From: Actinomycetota bacterium
GTDB lineage: Bacteria > Actinomycetota > Actinomycetes > Nanopelagicales > Nanopelagicaceae
NCBI GenBank assembly: GCA_027731885.1
Contig: JAQCAO010000028.1
Coordinates: forward strand, 1-13,359
DNA: 13,359 bases
Direction of reading: 5' to 3'
A program made the translations under genes and the position numbers. The notes under the pieces were generated by a model, which saw nothing but the letters and a program-made list of their open reading frames with translations, did no database searches and was not told the origin of the DNA. Within the stretch, counting starts at the first letter, position 1. Every line of letters starts with the position of its first letter. Shown here piece by piece: positions 1-7,377 of the stretch.

Positions 1-759
1 GCTGATAATCCGGATTCCGGTGATCACAAATATATAGGGGACCATTGTTCCGAAGATAATTACATAGGCGAGCAAGACCCAACCAGGTGCGCTGTATTCT
101 GCAAAACGTCCCTGCAAATTAATATCCGCAGAAAAAATTTCTACTGGAAAGCTCCAGATCGGGAGAAATATTGACCAGAAGAAACCTGCGACTCCTAAAC
201 CCCAGACGACTGTCGCTTGAGCGCTGCGCTTACCGTTCTGCGATTCACTAATTAAGAAGTAGAGAGCTAACGCAATTGCAGCGCCAACTGCTGCCAGAAC
301 CCCAATTAGATCGAAGGCAAAGCCTTGCCACGCTTTTGCCACCAGAATTAATCCGATTAGGGAGAGCGCAATTGCCGTCCACATATCTCGCGCAACTAAA
401 CCTTTACGCACAAATTTAATCCAGATAACGATCCAGATCGGCGCAGTAAATTCTAGGATTAAGACCAAACTAAGTGGAACGCCACGTGAAATACCTACGA
501 AATACCCCAGCTGCACCATGGCAAAGCCAACAACCCCGTAGACAATTAGGGTGGGGATTTCGCGGCGCTTCGCCTTTAAGGAATTGCGGTCTTGAATAAA
601 GCTTATTAAAAAGAGAAGAAAGAAAGCGCCAAGTGCGCGAATTTGAGCGAGGCGAAAAGTTGTCATATGGTCGAGGACCAAGGTGACGATCACTCCATTT
701 AGGGAGAAGAAGAGCGCGCCTAAAACAATATATAACTCACCGCGGTGCTTTTTAAGCAT
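1..759 (-). CDS. EamA/DMT-family permease, partial (3' end beyond left edge)
   Basis: An integral membrane transporter-like protein of the drug/metabolite transporter superfamily, probably exporting or importing a small metabolite; the substrate cannot be read from sequence. The 253 visible codons begin MLKKHRGELYIVLGALFFS and form a run of hydrophobic helices: about residues 9-28, 36-53, 69-88, 93-113, 124-142, 147-166, 182-202 and 228-250. The early small-residue helix (LGALFFSLNGVIV) and the helix carrying LSLVLILEFTAPIWIV are typical of EamA repeats. Family members have about 10 helices in roughly 290-300 residues, so only the last one or two helices are missing. The ATG at 759 is preceded at six bases by the -10-like TAGGCT and has no Shine-Dalgarno, which supports this start. 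It lies 43 bp downstream of the acyl-CoA dehydrogenase on the same strand but seems to have its own promoter. Confidence 0.85.
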   Translation of the reverse strand, partial: MLKKHRGELYIVLGALFFSLNGVIVTLVLDHMTTFRLAQIRALGAFFLLFLISFIQDRNSLKAKRREIPTLIVYGVVGFAMVQLGYFVGISRGVPLSLVLILEFTAPIWIVIWIKFVRKGLVARDMWTAIALSLIGLILVAKAWQGFAFDLIGVLAAVGAAIALALYFLISESQNGKRSAQATVVWGLGVAGFFWSIFLPIWSFPVEIFSADINLQGRFAEYSAPGWVLLAYVIIFGTMVPYIFVITGIRIIS

Positions 760-765
760 TGGCCG

Positions 766-771
766 AGCCTA
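766..771 (-). promoter_or_regulatory. Leaderless -10 element of the EamA permease gene
   Basis: On the minus strand TAGGCT is followed by six bases (CGGCCA) and then the ATG. This fits the actinobacterial -10 consensus TANNNT with transcription starting at or beside the start codon. It sits inside the 12-mer TCATATAGGCTC, which also precedes dcd at the same distance from the start. A weak -35-like TTACTA lies 18 bases upstream. Confidence 0.55.
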
Positions 772-802
772 TATGAAGTTAAACCAATCTAGTAATTAAT
801 GG

Positions 803-2629
803 CTAAAAAGCGCTCTCCGAGATATCCATAATCGCGCTATCAGTTGCTTCGACAATCTTACGATCGGCGGTGATATGCGGCAGGTAATTTGTCACAAAGA
901 ACTTTGCTGATGCAATTTTACCTGTATAGAAATCTTTATCCTTAGCCGATGCGTTTTCGATAAGACCGGCAGCGATATCTGCCTGGCGCAATAACAACCA
1001 AGTTGTGATTATGTCGCCGACCGCCATCAATACCCGAGAGGTATTTAAACCAACCTTGTAAATTTCTGGGGCAGATTCTTGCGATGCCTTTGCGTGGCCA
1101 ACAAGAACGCCAACCATGCCATTTAAATCACCGAGAGCTTTTAGCAGCGCTTGCTTTTCAGCAGCGTGTGCGCCACCAGATTCAGCGAAAGTTTGAATCT
1201 CTTTTCCGAGTAAGCCAAGTGCTTTTCCACCATCTTTAACAACTTTGCGGAAGAAGAAATCTAAACCCTGAATCGCAGTTGTACCTTCATACAAAGTATC
1301 GATCTTGGCATCGCGAACATATTGTTCAAGTGGCCAATCTTGGGTAAATCCTGCTCCACCAAATGTTTGTAGAGATTCGGTACCAAGCAAAGTCCAAGAC
1401 TTTTCGGATCCGTAACCCTTTACAACTGGCAGCAGCAGATCATTTAGCGCTTCCATTGATTTGGCTTTTTCGTGATCCCCGGCAGCGAGCGCTAGCTCGA
1501 TTTGATCCTGAATTGAGGCGGTGTAGAGAACCAGCGCGCGCATTCCTTCAGAGTAAGACTTTTGCACCATTAAAGAACGACGCACATCTGGGTGATGAAT
1601 AATTGTTACGCGCGGGCTGGCTTTATCGTTCATCACCTTCATATCCCCGCCTTGTACGCGCACCTTTGCGTAGGCAAGTGCTTGTTGGTATCCAGCAGAT
1701 AGCGTTGCAATAGCTTTGGTACCGACCATCATGCGCGCAAATTCAATAACTTTAAACATTTGCGCAATACCTTCGTGAACCTCACCAAGCAAGTAGCCAA
1801 CAGCTGGTTCTTTCTCGCCTAGGTTTACTTCGCAAGTAGCCGAAACATTAAGCCCCATCTTGTTTTCTAGCGATGTTACATAAACGCCATTGCGCTTACC
1901 GAGTTCACCAGTCTTTAGATCAAACATAAACTTAGGAATTAAAAATAGTGAAAGTCCTTTTGTGCCAGGTCCCCCGCCTTCACGACGAGCAAGCACAAAG
2001 TGCATTACATTCTCATAGAAATCAGCATCGCCAGAAGTGATGTATCGCTTGGTTCCGGTGATATGCCAAGTGCCATCTGGTTGTTGCACAGCTTTGCTGC
2101 GTCCGGCTCCAACGTCAGAACCAGCATCTGGTTCAGTCAATTGCATGGTTGCGCCCCAGTGGCGATCGACCATTAGTTTGGCCATCTGCTTTTGATCTTC
2201 AGTACCTAATACATAAGCAACCTGTGCAAAGGCGTAACCAGATGCATAGATATGAATCGCAGGGTTTGAACCGAGCACCATCTCTGCAATCGCCCAGCGC
2301 ACAGTGGCAGGAACTTTTGTTCCACCTAAATCAACTGGCGCATCAAGGCGCCACCATTCGCCATCAACATATGCCTTGTAAGATTTCTTAAAACTTTCTG
2401 GAAGTGTGACATTTCCAGTCTCTTTATTGAGAATTGCCCCAACTCGATCGCCTTCAACAAAAGATTCGGCAAGATCATTTTCGGTAAGGCGCTTCATCTC
2501 TTCCAACATGCCCATCGAAGTTTCGCGATCGAGCTCGCTAAAGATAGAAGTTCCCAAGACCTTTTCTGTGCCGAGCAGGTCAAAGAGGCAGAATTCGATA
2601 TCGCGCAGGTTGGCGTTGTAATGGCTCAT
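803..2629 (-). CDS. fadE5: Acyl-CoA dehydrogenase, FadE5-like (about 608 aa)
   Basis: A FAD-dependent acyl-CoA dehydrogenase performing the first oxidation step of fatty-acid beta-oxidation (acyl-CoA to trans-2-enoyl-CoA, electrons to electron transfer flavoprotein), in the cytoplasm. The N-terminus MSHYNANLRDIEFCLFDLLG, the total length near 610 residues and the end (SESAF) closely match what I recall of mycobacterial FadE5, a broad-specificity enzyme with an extra C-terminal helical domain. Visible signatures are LTEPDAGSDVGAG (about 164-176, FAD/substrate loop), TESLQTFGGAGF (about 417-428) and YEGTTAIQ (about 447-454), whose Glu448 is the expected catalytic base. An in-frame TTG at 2635 would add two residues. 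I prefer the ATG at 2629 because family members begin MSHY and because a CATTAT -10 element ends six bases before it. The gene is divergent from dcd across about 78 bp. Substrate chain length is not determinable here. Confidence 0.95.
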   Translation of the reverse strand: MSHYNANLRDIEFCLFDLLGTEKVLGTSIFSELDRETSMGMLEEMKRLTENDLAESFVEGDRVGAILNKETGNVTLPESFKKSYKAYVDGEWWRLDAPVDLGGTKVPATVRWAIAEMVLGSNPAIHIYASGYAFAQVAYVLGTEDQKQMAKLMVDRHWGATMQLTEPDAGSDVGAGRSKAVQQPDGTWHITGTKRYITSGDADFYENVMHFVLARREGGGPGTKGLSLFLIPKFMFDLKTGELGKRNGVYVTSLENKMGLNVSATCEVNLGEKEPAVGYLLGEVHEGIAQMFKVIEFARMMVGTKAIATLSAGYQQALAYAKVRVQGGDMKVMNDKASPRVTIIHHPDVRRSLMVQKSYSEGMRALVLYTASIQDQIELALAAGDHEKAKSMEALNDLLLPVVKGYGSEKSWTLLGTESLQTFGGAGFTQDWPLEQYVRDAKIDTLYEGTTAIQGLDFFFRKVVKDGGKALGLLGKEIQTFAESGGAHAAEKQALLKALGDLNGMVGVLVGHAKASQESAPEIYKVGLNTSRVLMAVGDIITTWLLLRQADIAAGLIENASAKDKDFYTGKIASAKFFVTNYLPHITADRKIVEATDSAIMDISESAF

Positions 2630-2635
2630 AGGCAA

Positions 2636-2641
2636 ATAATG
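2636..2641 (-). promoter_or_regulatory. Leaderless promoter of the acyl-CoA dehydrogenase gene
   Basis: On the minus strand a TTGCAT -35-like hexamer (2659-2664), a 17-base spacer, the -10-like CATTAT and six bases (TTGCCT) lead straight to the ATG at 2629. The geometry predicts a leaderless transcript. It also argues against the TTG codon at 2635, which would lie upstream of the predicted transcription start. Confidence 0.5.
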
Positions 2642-2695
2642 CTACCCACCAGTAACTTATGCAAGCCAAAAGTCAGTCTTTTCACGGCGGTCATA

Positions 2696-2701
2696 TAGGC
2701 T
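2696..2701 (+). promoter_or_regulatory. Leaderless -10 element of dcd
   Basis: TAGGCT is followed by CACGCC and the GTG start of dcd, giving exactly the six-base spacing seen at other genes in this window. It is part of the 12-mer TCATATAGGCTC (2691-2702). No convincing -35 hexamer and no Shine-Dalgarno is visible. Confidence 0.55.
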
Positions 2702-2707
2702 CACGCC

Positions 2708-3286
2708 GTGCTACTCAGTGATCGCGATATCCGCGCAGAAATTACCGCCGGCCGCGTAGCCGTGGAACCATTTGAAGAGGCGATGATCCAACCCTCATCA
2801 GTTGATGTCCGACTAGATAAATTCTTTCGCGTCTTCGAAAACCATAAGTACTCGGTCATTGATCCATCGATCGAGCAATCTGAGCTGACCCGAGAGGTCG
2901 TCTCCGAAGATGGCGAGGCATTTATCTTGCATCCCGGCGAATTTGTTCTTGCCAGCACCTACGAAATTATTACCTTGCCAGATGATATTGCCGGTCGCCT
3001 CGAAGGAAAATCTTCACTTGGCCGCCTTGGGCTTTTAACTCACTCAACGGCTGGTTTTATCGATCCTGGATTTTCAGGCCACATCACTCTTGAGCTATCT
3101 AACGTCGCGAATTTGCCAGTTAAATTGTTTCCGGGGATGAAGATCGGTCAACTCTGCCTGATCAAACTATCTTCCCCTGCCGAACATCCTTACGGCTCTG
3201 CGATTTATGCATCGCGTTATCAGGGGCAGCGTGGACCAACCCCCAGCCGCTCCTTCATGAATTTCCACCAGAGTAGGATTAAGTAA
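2708..3286 (+). CDS. dcd: dCTP deaminase, probably dUMP-forming (Dcd/Dut type)
   Basis: Deaminates dCTP in the cytoplasm to feed dTMP synthesis. The 192-residue product is very close to mycobacterial Dcd, which converts dCTP directly to dUMP (deaminase plus diphosphatase), so the bifunctional form is likely. Conserved blocks are [10 protein letters not shown] (28-37), [10 protein letters not shown] (75-84), the phosphate-binding [14 protein letters not shown] (96-109), [19 protein letters not shown] (112-130) with expected catalytic Glu129, FPGMKIGQL (141-149) and the C-terminal lid [12 protein letters not shown] (171-182). The start is GTG, fixed by the family N-terminus ([13 protein letters not shown]) and by the -10 element six bases upstream. 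It is followed after 43 bp by lemA; whether lemA is co-transcribed is unclear. Bifunctionality is inferred from similarity rather than from a decisive residue. Confidence 0.96.
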   Translation: MLLSDRDIRAEITAGRVAVEPFEEAMIQPSSVDVRLDKFFRVFENHKYSVIDPSIEQSELTREVVSEDGEAFILHPGEFVLASTYEIITLPDDIAGRLEGKSSLGRLGLLTHSTAGFIDPGFSGHITLELSNVANLPVKLFPGMKIGQLCLIKLSSPAEHPYGSAIYASRYQGQRGPTPSRSFMNFHQSRIK

Positions 3287-3288
3287 AG

Positions 3289-3311
3289 AGCAAGGGAATA
3301 CAACCTTTGCT
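3289..3311 (+). other. Small hairpin between dcd and lemA
   Basis: AGCAAGGG and CCTTTGCT can pair over 8 bp with one G-U, around a 7-base loop (AATACAA). No T-tract follows, so it is a poor intrinsic terminator. It sits directly before the lemA Shine-Dalgarno-like AAGGGG and could instead be a leader stem, an mRNA-stability element, or chance. Confidence 0.35.
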
Positions 3312-3312
3312 T

Positions 3313-3318
3313 AAGGGG
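3313..3318 (+). promoter_or_regulatory. Possible ribosome binding site of lemA
   Basis: AAGGGG lies 11 bases before the ATG at 3330. lemA is the one gene after a real gap in this window that has no -10-like hexamer six bases before its start, so it is probably translated from a leadered or read-through transcript. A TAGGAT at 3274-3279, inside the end of dcd, could be its -10, but no -35 supports it. Confidence 0.4.
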
Positions 3319-3329
3319 TTGAAATAATT

Positions 3330-3881
3330 ATGGAAATCATCATCGCGCTCGCCGTTGTCGCCTTACTCGTACTTTTCTTTATCGCTCAATACAACCGGTT
3401 GATTCGCTTAAATATCGCAGTAGATGAATCTTTTGCGCAGATTGAAGTGCAGTTAAAGCGCCGCTCTGATTTAATCCCAAATTTAGTTGAAACCGTTAAA
3501 GGTTACGCTCAGCACGAACAAAGCACCTTTGATGCAGTTGTCACAGCTCGCGCAAAGGCGACCACCGCTTCAGGCGTTGCCGATGTTGCCGCCGCCGATG
3601 GAATGTTGACTCAGGCTCTTCGCGGATTACTTGCTGTAGCCGAGGCCTATCCAGATCTAAAGGCATCATCAAACTTTCTATCACTTCAAGAAGAGCTTTC
3701 AACAACTGAAAATAAAGTCGCCTTTGCGCGCCAGTTCTACAACGATAATGTCCGCAATTTAAACACCGCTGTGAAAAGTATCCCAACCAACTTTTTTGCA
3801 GGCTTTGCCAAGGTGACAGAGCGCGAATTTTACGAAGTTGAGGATCCACAAGAGCGTAATGTTCCAAAGGTCGCTTTCTAA
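3330..3881 (+). CDS. lemA: LemA family protein
   Basis: A membrane-anchored helical protein of the LemA family; its molecular role is not firmly established. The product is 183 residues, close to the usual 180-200. It has one N-terminal membrane helix (about 3-21, IIIALAVVALLVLFFIAQ) followed by the family signature YNRLIRLNIAVDESFAQIEV, then KRRSDLIPNLVETVKGYAQHE (about 44-64) and the C-terminal block ARQFYNDNVRNLNTAVKSIP (about 133-152). The rest is expected to be a four-helix bundle facing the outside. A htpX protease gene follows after six bases, a pairing common in bacteria that suggests a joint role in envelope or membrane-protein maintenance. The ATG start places the membrane helix at the very N-terminus, as expected. 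Confidence 0.95.
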   Translation: MEIIIALAVVALLVLFFIAQYNRLIRLNIAVDESFAQIEVQLKRRSDLIPNLVETVKGYAQHEQSTFDAVVTARAKATTASGVADVAAADGMLTQALRGLLAVAEAYPDLKASSNFLSLQEELSTTENKVAFARQFYNDNVRNLNTAVKSIPTNFFAGFAKVTEREFYEVEDPQERNVPKVAF

Positions 3882-3887
3882 CAAGTA

Positions 3888-4799
3888 ATGGCGACTAACG
3901 ACTTTCGCGCTCAGCAAAGTGCAAATAAAGGTAAGACATATTTCTTACTTGCCTCAATGGGTTTACTTACCGGACTTGTTGCATATGCCGCACTGACTTA
4001 CTTTGGCGCTGGCACATCAACTTTCATGGTGCCACTTGCCGTAGGCATCTCATTAATCGGTGTCTGGGGCTCTTATTACGGCTCAGATAAATTAGTTTTA
4101 AAGATGACTGGCGCAAAGTTAATACAGCGCGAAGATAACCCAGAACTCTTTAATGTGATTGAAGAAGTAGTAATTGCCAGCGGTCTGCCGATGCCACAGG
4201 TTGCAATTGTTGTAGATAGTGCTCCAAATGCCTTTGCTACTGGGCGCGACCCAGAACATGCACTGATTGCATTTACTACTCGCATCCTAGAAGTTATGGA
4301 CCGCGATGAATTACAAGGTGTAATCGCTCACGAACTCTCGCACGTCGCAAATAGAGATACTTTAGTTTCAGCTGTTGCAGCAACAACTGCGGGGGCAATT
4401 GCGATCTTAAGTGATTTCTTAATGCGCATGATGTGGTTTGGCGGCGGTCGTCGTGATCGCGACAGCAATGCAAATCCAGTGCTGCTGATCGTTTCACTCT
4501 TTGTTTTAATCCTGGCACCAATTGCCGCAACTTTATTAAGAAGTGCGATTTCTCGCCGCCGCGAATCACTTGCTGATGCAACAGCCGTTTCATTTACTCG
4601 CAATCCAGCAGGGCTACGTAAAGCGTTAGAAGTTTTAGCTGCTGATTCAACGGTTGTTCATCAAAAATCAAATGCAGTTGCACACATCTGGATCGAATCA
4701 CCACTGGATGGTAAGGCTGTCTCAAAGATGTTCTCTACCCACCCACCGATCCAAGAGCGCATCGCAACTTTGCGCGCTATGGAATCGCTCAGCAATTAA
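3888..4799 (+). CDS. htpX: HtpX-like membrane zinc metalloprotease (M48)
   Basis: A membrane-embedded zinc endopeptidase expected to degrade misfolded membrane proteins from the cytoplasmic side. The 303-residue protein has the M48 zinc motif HELSH (148-152, His148 and His152 as ligands, Glu149 catalytic) and the third-ligand region RRRESLADATAV (223-234, Glu226). Hydrophobic segments lie at about 18-39, 46-64, 161-184 and 197-219, two before and two after the zinc motif, as in E. coli HtpX. The C-terminal STHPPIQERIATL block (283-295) is also family-typical. It sits six bases after lemA and is very likely co-transcribed with it. No strong Shine-Dalgarno is visible, so translational coupling is probable. 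Its stop is only 3 bp from the convergent sensor kinase stop. Confidence 0.96.
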   Translation: MATNDFRAQQSANKGKTYFLLASMGLLTGLVAYAALTYFGAGTSTFMVPLAVGISLIGVWGSYYGSDKLVLKMTGAKLIQREDNPELFNVIEEVVIASGLPMPQVAIVVDSAPNAFATGRDPEHALIAFTTRILEVMDRDELQGVIAHELSHVANRDTLVSAVAATTAGAIAILSDFLMRMMWFGGGRRDRDSNANPVLLIVSLFVLILAPIAATLLRSAISRRRESLADATAVSFTRNPAGLRKALEVLAADSTVVHQKSNAVAHIWIESPLDGKAVSKMFSTHPPIQERIATLRAMESLSN

Positions 4800-4802
4800 G
4801 AG

Positions 4803-6257
4803 TTAAGCAGATACCGGAAAGAAGAGCGTGAAAGCGGCGCCTTTGCCAATCTCTGATTCCACGCTTACTTGCCCTGCGTGAGCGCGCATAACTGCATCTA
4901 CGATTGATAGACCAAGGCCGGTTCCTTCACCATCTGTTCGCACTCGCGAACTATCGGCGCGATAGAAACGTTCAAAGATTCGCTCTTGATCTCTTCGCGA
5001 TAAGCCAGGTCCATTATCTGCAACACGAATTCGCACACCATCATCACTTTGAGTTACTGATACATCAATCGCTGTTCCTGCCGGAGTATGTGTGCGGGCA
5101 TTTGCGAGCAAATTAGCAACTACTTGATGGATCCGATCGTTATCACCTAGAGCATAAATTTCTTCGTCGAAGTGGTTGAAAGCCACTGGATGGCTAGGAC
5201 CGGCGGCACGAGCAGATTCAACTGCATCTAAAACTAGCTTACTTAAATTAACTGGCTCTGACTTCATTTGGCGAGATTGATCAAGACGAGCTAGCAACAG
5301 TAAATCTTCAACGAGCGAACCCATACGCTTTGATTCGTTCTCTATCCGTCCGATTAGCTCTTTAGTCTTCTCCTCACCAGCAACTGCGCCTTGACGGTGT
5401 AATTCAGCAAAGCCGCGTATAGCGGTAATCGGTGTGCGCAGTTCGTGCGATGCATCTGCCACAAATCGACGTAACTTACTCTCGCTTTCCAGACGAGCTG
5501 CGAAAGATTCTTCAATTCGACCCAACATTGTATTTAGCGTATTGACGAGTCGGCCGACTTCGGTATTTGGCTTTACATCGGGTAAGCGAGCGGTTAAATC
5601 ACCTTCGGCGATACGTACCGCTGTTTCTTCAACCGTTGCGAGTGGGCGAAGGCCAACGGTAATGACCTTACGAGATGCGAGTGCAATAAATGAAATCATC
5701 ACTAAACCAATTAAAATAAAGAGACCTTGTAGGCGTCGCAGAGTTCGATCGATATCTTCAAAAGATTGCGCAACTACTACAGTTCCCAATCCAGAAGGAA
5801 GCCGCTGTGCAATTGCACGAAAGTCAGATTGTGGAGTGTCTATAGTGAAGGGGCGATCAGCACGTTCGATTACCTGTTCGGGGGTAATTGCCTGCAAGTA
5901 ACTGGTTATCTCAGTTCGATTTAAATCACCGCCAATTTGTCCAAGAACAATTCCAGCCGGACCAATTAAAGTAACTGATATTGAGGTCGGTACTCGTTGC
6001 AGGGGAACCCGAGCTGCGCGCCTGCCTTGCCCAACCTCTTCATTTTCACGTGCTTCATAAGCAATACCCGCTTCCTCGACACGCTCAAATGAACCCCCAG
6101 CTACGTTAGTTAATTCAGAGTCCATCTGCTCTGTTAAGTAAGAGCGCAACAGCGTTTGTGCAGCAACATCTGATGCAATAACGCCCATTGCAGAAAGGAG
6201 AACTACGCCGAGTGTTAACCGGTTAAGTAAGCTCCAATTTGAAAATGGGCTGATCAT
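4803..6257 (-). CDS. Two-component sensor histidine kinase
   Basis: A membrane sensor kinase of the EnvZ/PhoR-like class, partner of the response regulator encoded immediately upstream. In 484 residues it has TM1 (about 14-33), an extracytoplasmic domain of about 140 residues without a recognisable fold, TM2 (about 179-196), HAMP (about 198-250), a HisKA dimerisation domain with phosphoacceptor His271 in ASHELRTPITAI, and a complete HATPase domain. That domain shows the N box around ANLLANA (381-387), G1 DNGPGLS (414-420), F box IFERFYR (427-433) and G2 GEGTGLGLS (443-451). All key catalytic residues are present. The ATG directly follows the regulator stop codon (TAA-ATG, no gap), so translation is probably coupled. 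The stimulus is unknown; the layout resembles mycobacterial PhoR, TrcS and TcrY, but I cannot choose among them. Confidence 0.95.
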   Translation of the reverse strand: MISPFSNWSLLNRLTLGVVLLSAMGVIASDVAAQTLLRSYLTEQMDSELTNVAGGSFERVEEAGIAYEARENEEVGQGRRAARVPLQRVPTSISVTLIGPAGIVLGQIGGDLNRTEITSYLQAITPEQVIERADRPFTIDTPQSDFRAIAQRLPSGLGTVVVAQSFEDIDRTLRRLQGLFILIGLVMISFIALASRKVITVGLRPLATVEETAVRIAEGDLTARLPDVKPNTEVGRLVNTLNTMLGRIEESFAARLESESKLRRFVADASHELRTPITAIRGFAELHRQGAVAGEEKTKELIGRIENESKRMGSLVEDLLLLARLDQSRQMKSEPVNLSKLVLDAVESARAAGPSHPVAFNHFDEEIYALGDNDRIHQVVANLLANARTHTPAGTAIDVSVTQSDDGVRIRVADNGPGLSRRDQERIFERFYRADSSRVRTDGEGTGLGLSIVDAVMRAHAGQVSVESEIGKGAAFTLFFPVSA

Positions 6258-6974
6258 TTACTTTGCGGCGGGCAATCTTAAACGATAACCAACGCCTCGA
6301 ACGGTATGGATCAATGGCGGATCAAAGGAATCAACTTTTTTACGTAGATAGGATATATATGTTTCAACAATTCCAGCATCGCCCCTGAAGTCATACTGCC
6401 AGACGTGGTCTAAAATTTGAGATTTCGAAACCACACGATCTGCGTTTATTAAGAGATAACGCAGCAACTGAAATTCAGTTGGGGACAATTCCAATAGATG
6501 CCCCGCCCTATGTACCTCGTGAGTGGCTTCATTCAACTCTAGATCGGCGAAGTGAATTTTTTCGTCGTCTATATCTATTTCAACAACTCCGATACGGCGA
6601 AGCAGAGCCCGTAAGCGAGCGACCAACTCTTCCAGACTAAATGGCTTAGTCATGTAATCATCGCCGCCAATTGTTAAACCGGCGACCTTATCTTCCATGC
6701 CATCTTTTGCAGTTAAAAATAAGACTCCAATATTTAATCCTTCACTGCGCAACTGATGACAGACTTCAAAGCCATCAAGATCCGGCAACATCACATCGAG
6801 TACAACTGCGTGTGGTTTAAAATCTTCGGCGACAGTTAGTGCTTCAGAACCAGTCGCTGCTGTGCGAACTTCAAAACCAACAAAGCGCAGGCTGGTAGAA
6901 ATTAAATCGCTGATGCTCTTCTCATCATCGACTACAAGAATGCGGTGAGAAGTCTTACTTTCAAGGGTGGCCAT
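6258..6974 (-). CDS. OmpR/PhoP-family response regulator
   Basis: A DNA-binding response regulator phosphorylated by the kinase encoded downstream. The 238-residue protein has a receiver domain (about 10-125) with acidic pair Asp16/Asp17, phosphoacceptor Asp60 in VVLDVMLPDLDGFE, Thr88 and Lys110 (switch residues), followed by a winged-helix output domain (about 138-235). The latter shows LSPTEFQLLRYL, VVSKSQILDHVW, VETYISYLRKK and TVRGVGYRLR. The block LTIGGDDYMTKPFSLEELVARLRALLRR resembles mycobacterial PhoP and TrcR; the exact orthology is undecided. It is the first gene of a two-gene operon. A NANNNT element (CATTGT) ends six bases before its ATG and an imperfect direct repeat lies just upstream, a possible autoregulatory site. 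Confidence 0.95.
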   Translation of the reverse strand: MATLESKTSHRILVVDDEKSISDLISTSLRFVGFEVRTAATGSEALTVAEDFKPHAVVLDVMLPDLDGFEVCHQLRSEGLNIGVLFLTAKDGMEDKVAGLTIGGDDYMTKPFSLEELVARLRALLRRIGVVEIDIDDEKIHFADLELNEATHEVHRAGHLLELSPTEFQLLRYLLINADRVVSKSQILDHVWQYDFRGDAGIVETYISYLRKKVDSFDPPLIHTVRGVGYRLRLPAAK

Positions 6975-6980
6975 GGTTTG

Positions 6981-6986
6981 ACAATG
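6981..6986 (-). promoter_or_regulatory. Probable leaderless -10 of the two-component operon
   Basis: On the minus strand CATTGT is followed by CAAACC and the ATG. The hexamer is a NANNNT variant resembling CATTAT before the acyl-CoA dehydrogenase. No convincing -35 is seen, which would be compatible with activator dependence, though that is inference. Confidence 0.4.
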
Positions 6987-7043
6987 CTCCCATGACCTGT
7001 GAGAACGCTGAGAATATGGTTAGTTATCGCCCAATAACGCGAA

Positions 7044-7310
7044 TTAGCGCCATTTAGTCGCGAGGCTAAATCCAACCCCAATAAAACAGAAGCCGATAAT
7101 CATGTTCCAGGCGCCGATATCTGGGATCGGGAAACGAGTCTGGGTCACATAGAAGATTACGATCCAGAAGAGGCCGACCAAGAAATTAGCGACCATCACA
7201 GGGGCTAACCAGCGTGGGCTCTCGAGCGGGCCGTGTGGCTCAGTATCGGCGATCAACTCATCGTGAGCGTGCTGTTCTTTGACTTTTTTACGCAATTTCG
7301 ACTTTGGCAT
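7044..7310 (-). CDS. crgA: Cell division protein CrgA
   Basis: A small actinobacterial membrane protein of the divisome. In mycobacteria and Streptomyces it interacts with FtsZ and penicillin-binding proteins and coordinates septum formation. The 88-residue product starts with the family-typical basic MPKSKLRKK, followed by a short polar linker, TM1 (about 35-56, WLAPVMVANFLVGLFWIVIF), a short loop, and TM2 (about 67-85) after the conserved GAWN, ending KWR. Mycobacterial CrgA is about 93 residues. The position beside trpG and pknB is the same as in mycobacteria. It stands alone on the minus strand, 67 bp from divergent trpG, with its own leaderless promoter. Confidence 0.95.
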   Translation of the reverse strand: MPKSKLRKKVKEQHAHDELIADTEPHGPLESPRWLAPVMVANFLVGLFWIVIFYVTQTRFPIPDIGAWNMIIGFCFIGVGFSLATKWR

Positions 7311-7316
7311 GGCTAA

Positions 7317-7322
7317 AGGTTA
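7317..7322 (-). promoter_or_regulatory. Leaderless promoter of crgA
   Basis: On the minus strand TTTCCA (7340-7345, 4 of 6 matches to TTGACA), a 17-base spacer, the -10 TAACCT and six bases (TTAGCC) lead to the ATG. This is one of the two most complete -35/-10 pairs in the window. Confidence 0.55.
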
Positions 7323-7365
7323 CAGGCTAAATCCAATACTGGAAACAGCGATGCCCGCCTCCTGC

Positions 7366-7371
7366 CAGAAT
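7366..7371 (+). promoter_or_regulatory. Possible leaderless -10 of trpG/pabA
   Basis: CAGAAT is followed by TAGGCC and the ATG at 7378, six-base spacing as at the other genes. The hexamer is a weaker NANNNT match, and the nearest -35 candidate (GAAACA, 18 bases upstream) is poor. Confidence 0.35.
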
Positions 7372-7377
7372 TAGGCC

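Noticed and set aside
2630..2635. TTG start at 2635 for the acyl-CoA dehydrogenase, adding two residues
   Set aside because: Family members begin MSHY at the ATG, and the -10 element ends exactly six bases before that ATG, which would leave the TTG upstream of the transcript.
3289..3311. Intrinsic terminator after dcd
   Set aside because: The stem is 8 bp with one G-U but is followed by TTAAGGGG rather than a T-tract, so it is reported only as a hairpin.
5434..5901. 155-codon open frame antisense to the histidine kinase
   Set aside because: It lies wholly within a kinase gene with intact motifs, its translation is Ser/Arg-rich without any recognisable domain, and no promoter or ribosome site supports it.
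7023..7038. GTTAT...ATAAC inverted repeat between crgA and the response regulator as an operator or terminator
   Set aside because: The stem is only 5 bp, with no T-tract and no relation to a promoter element; chance is the simplest explanation.
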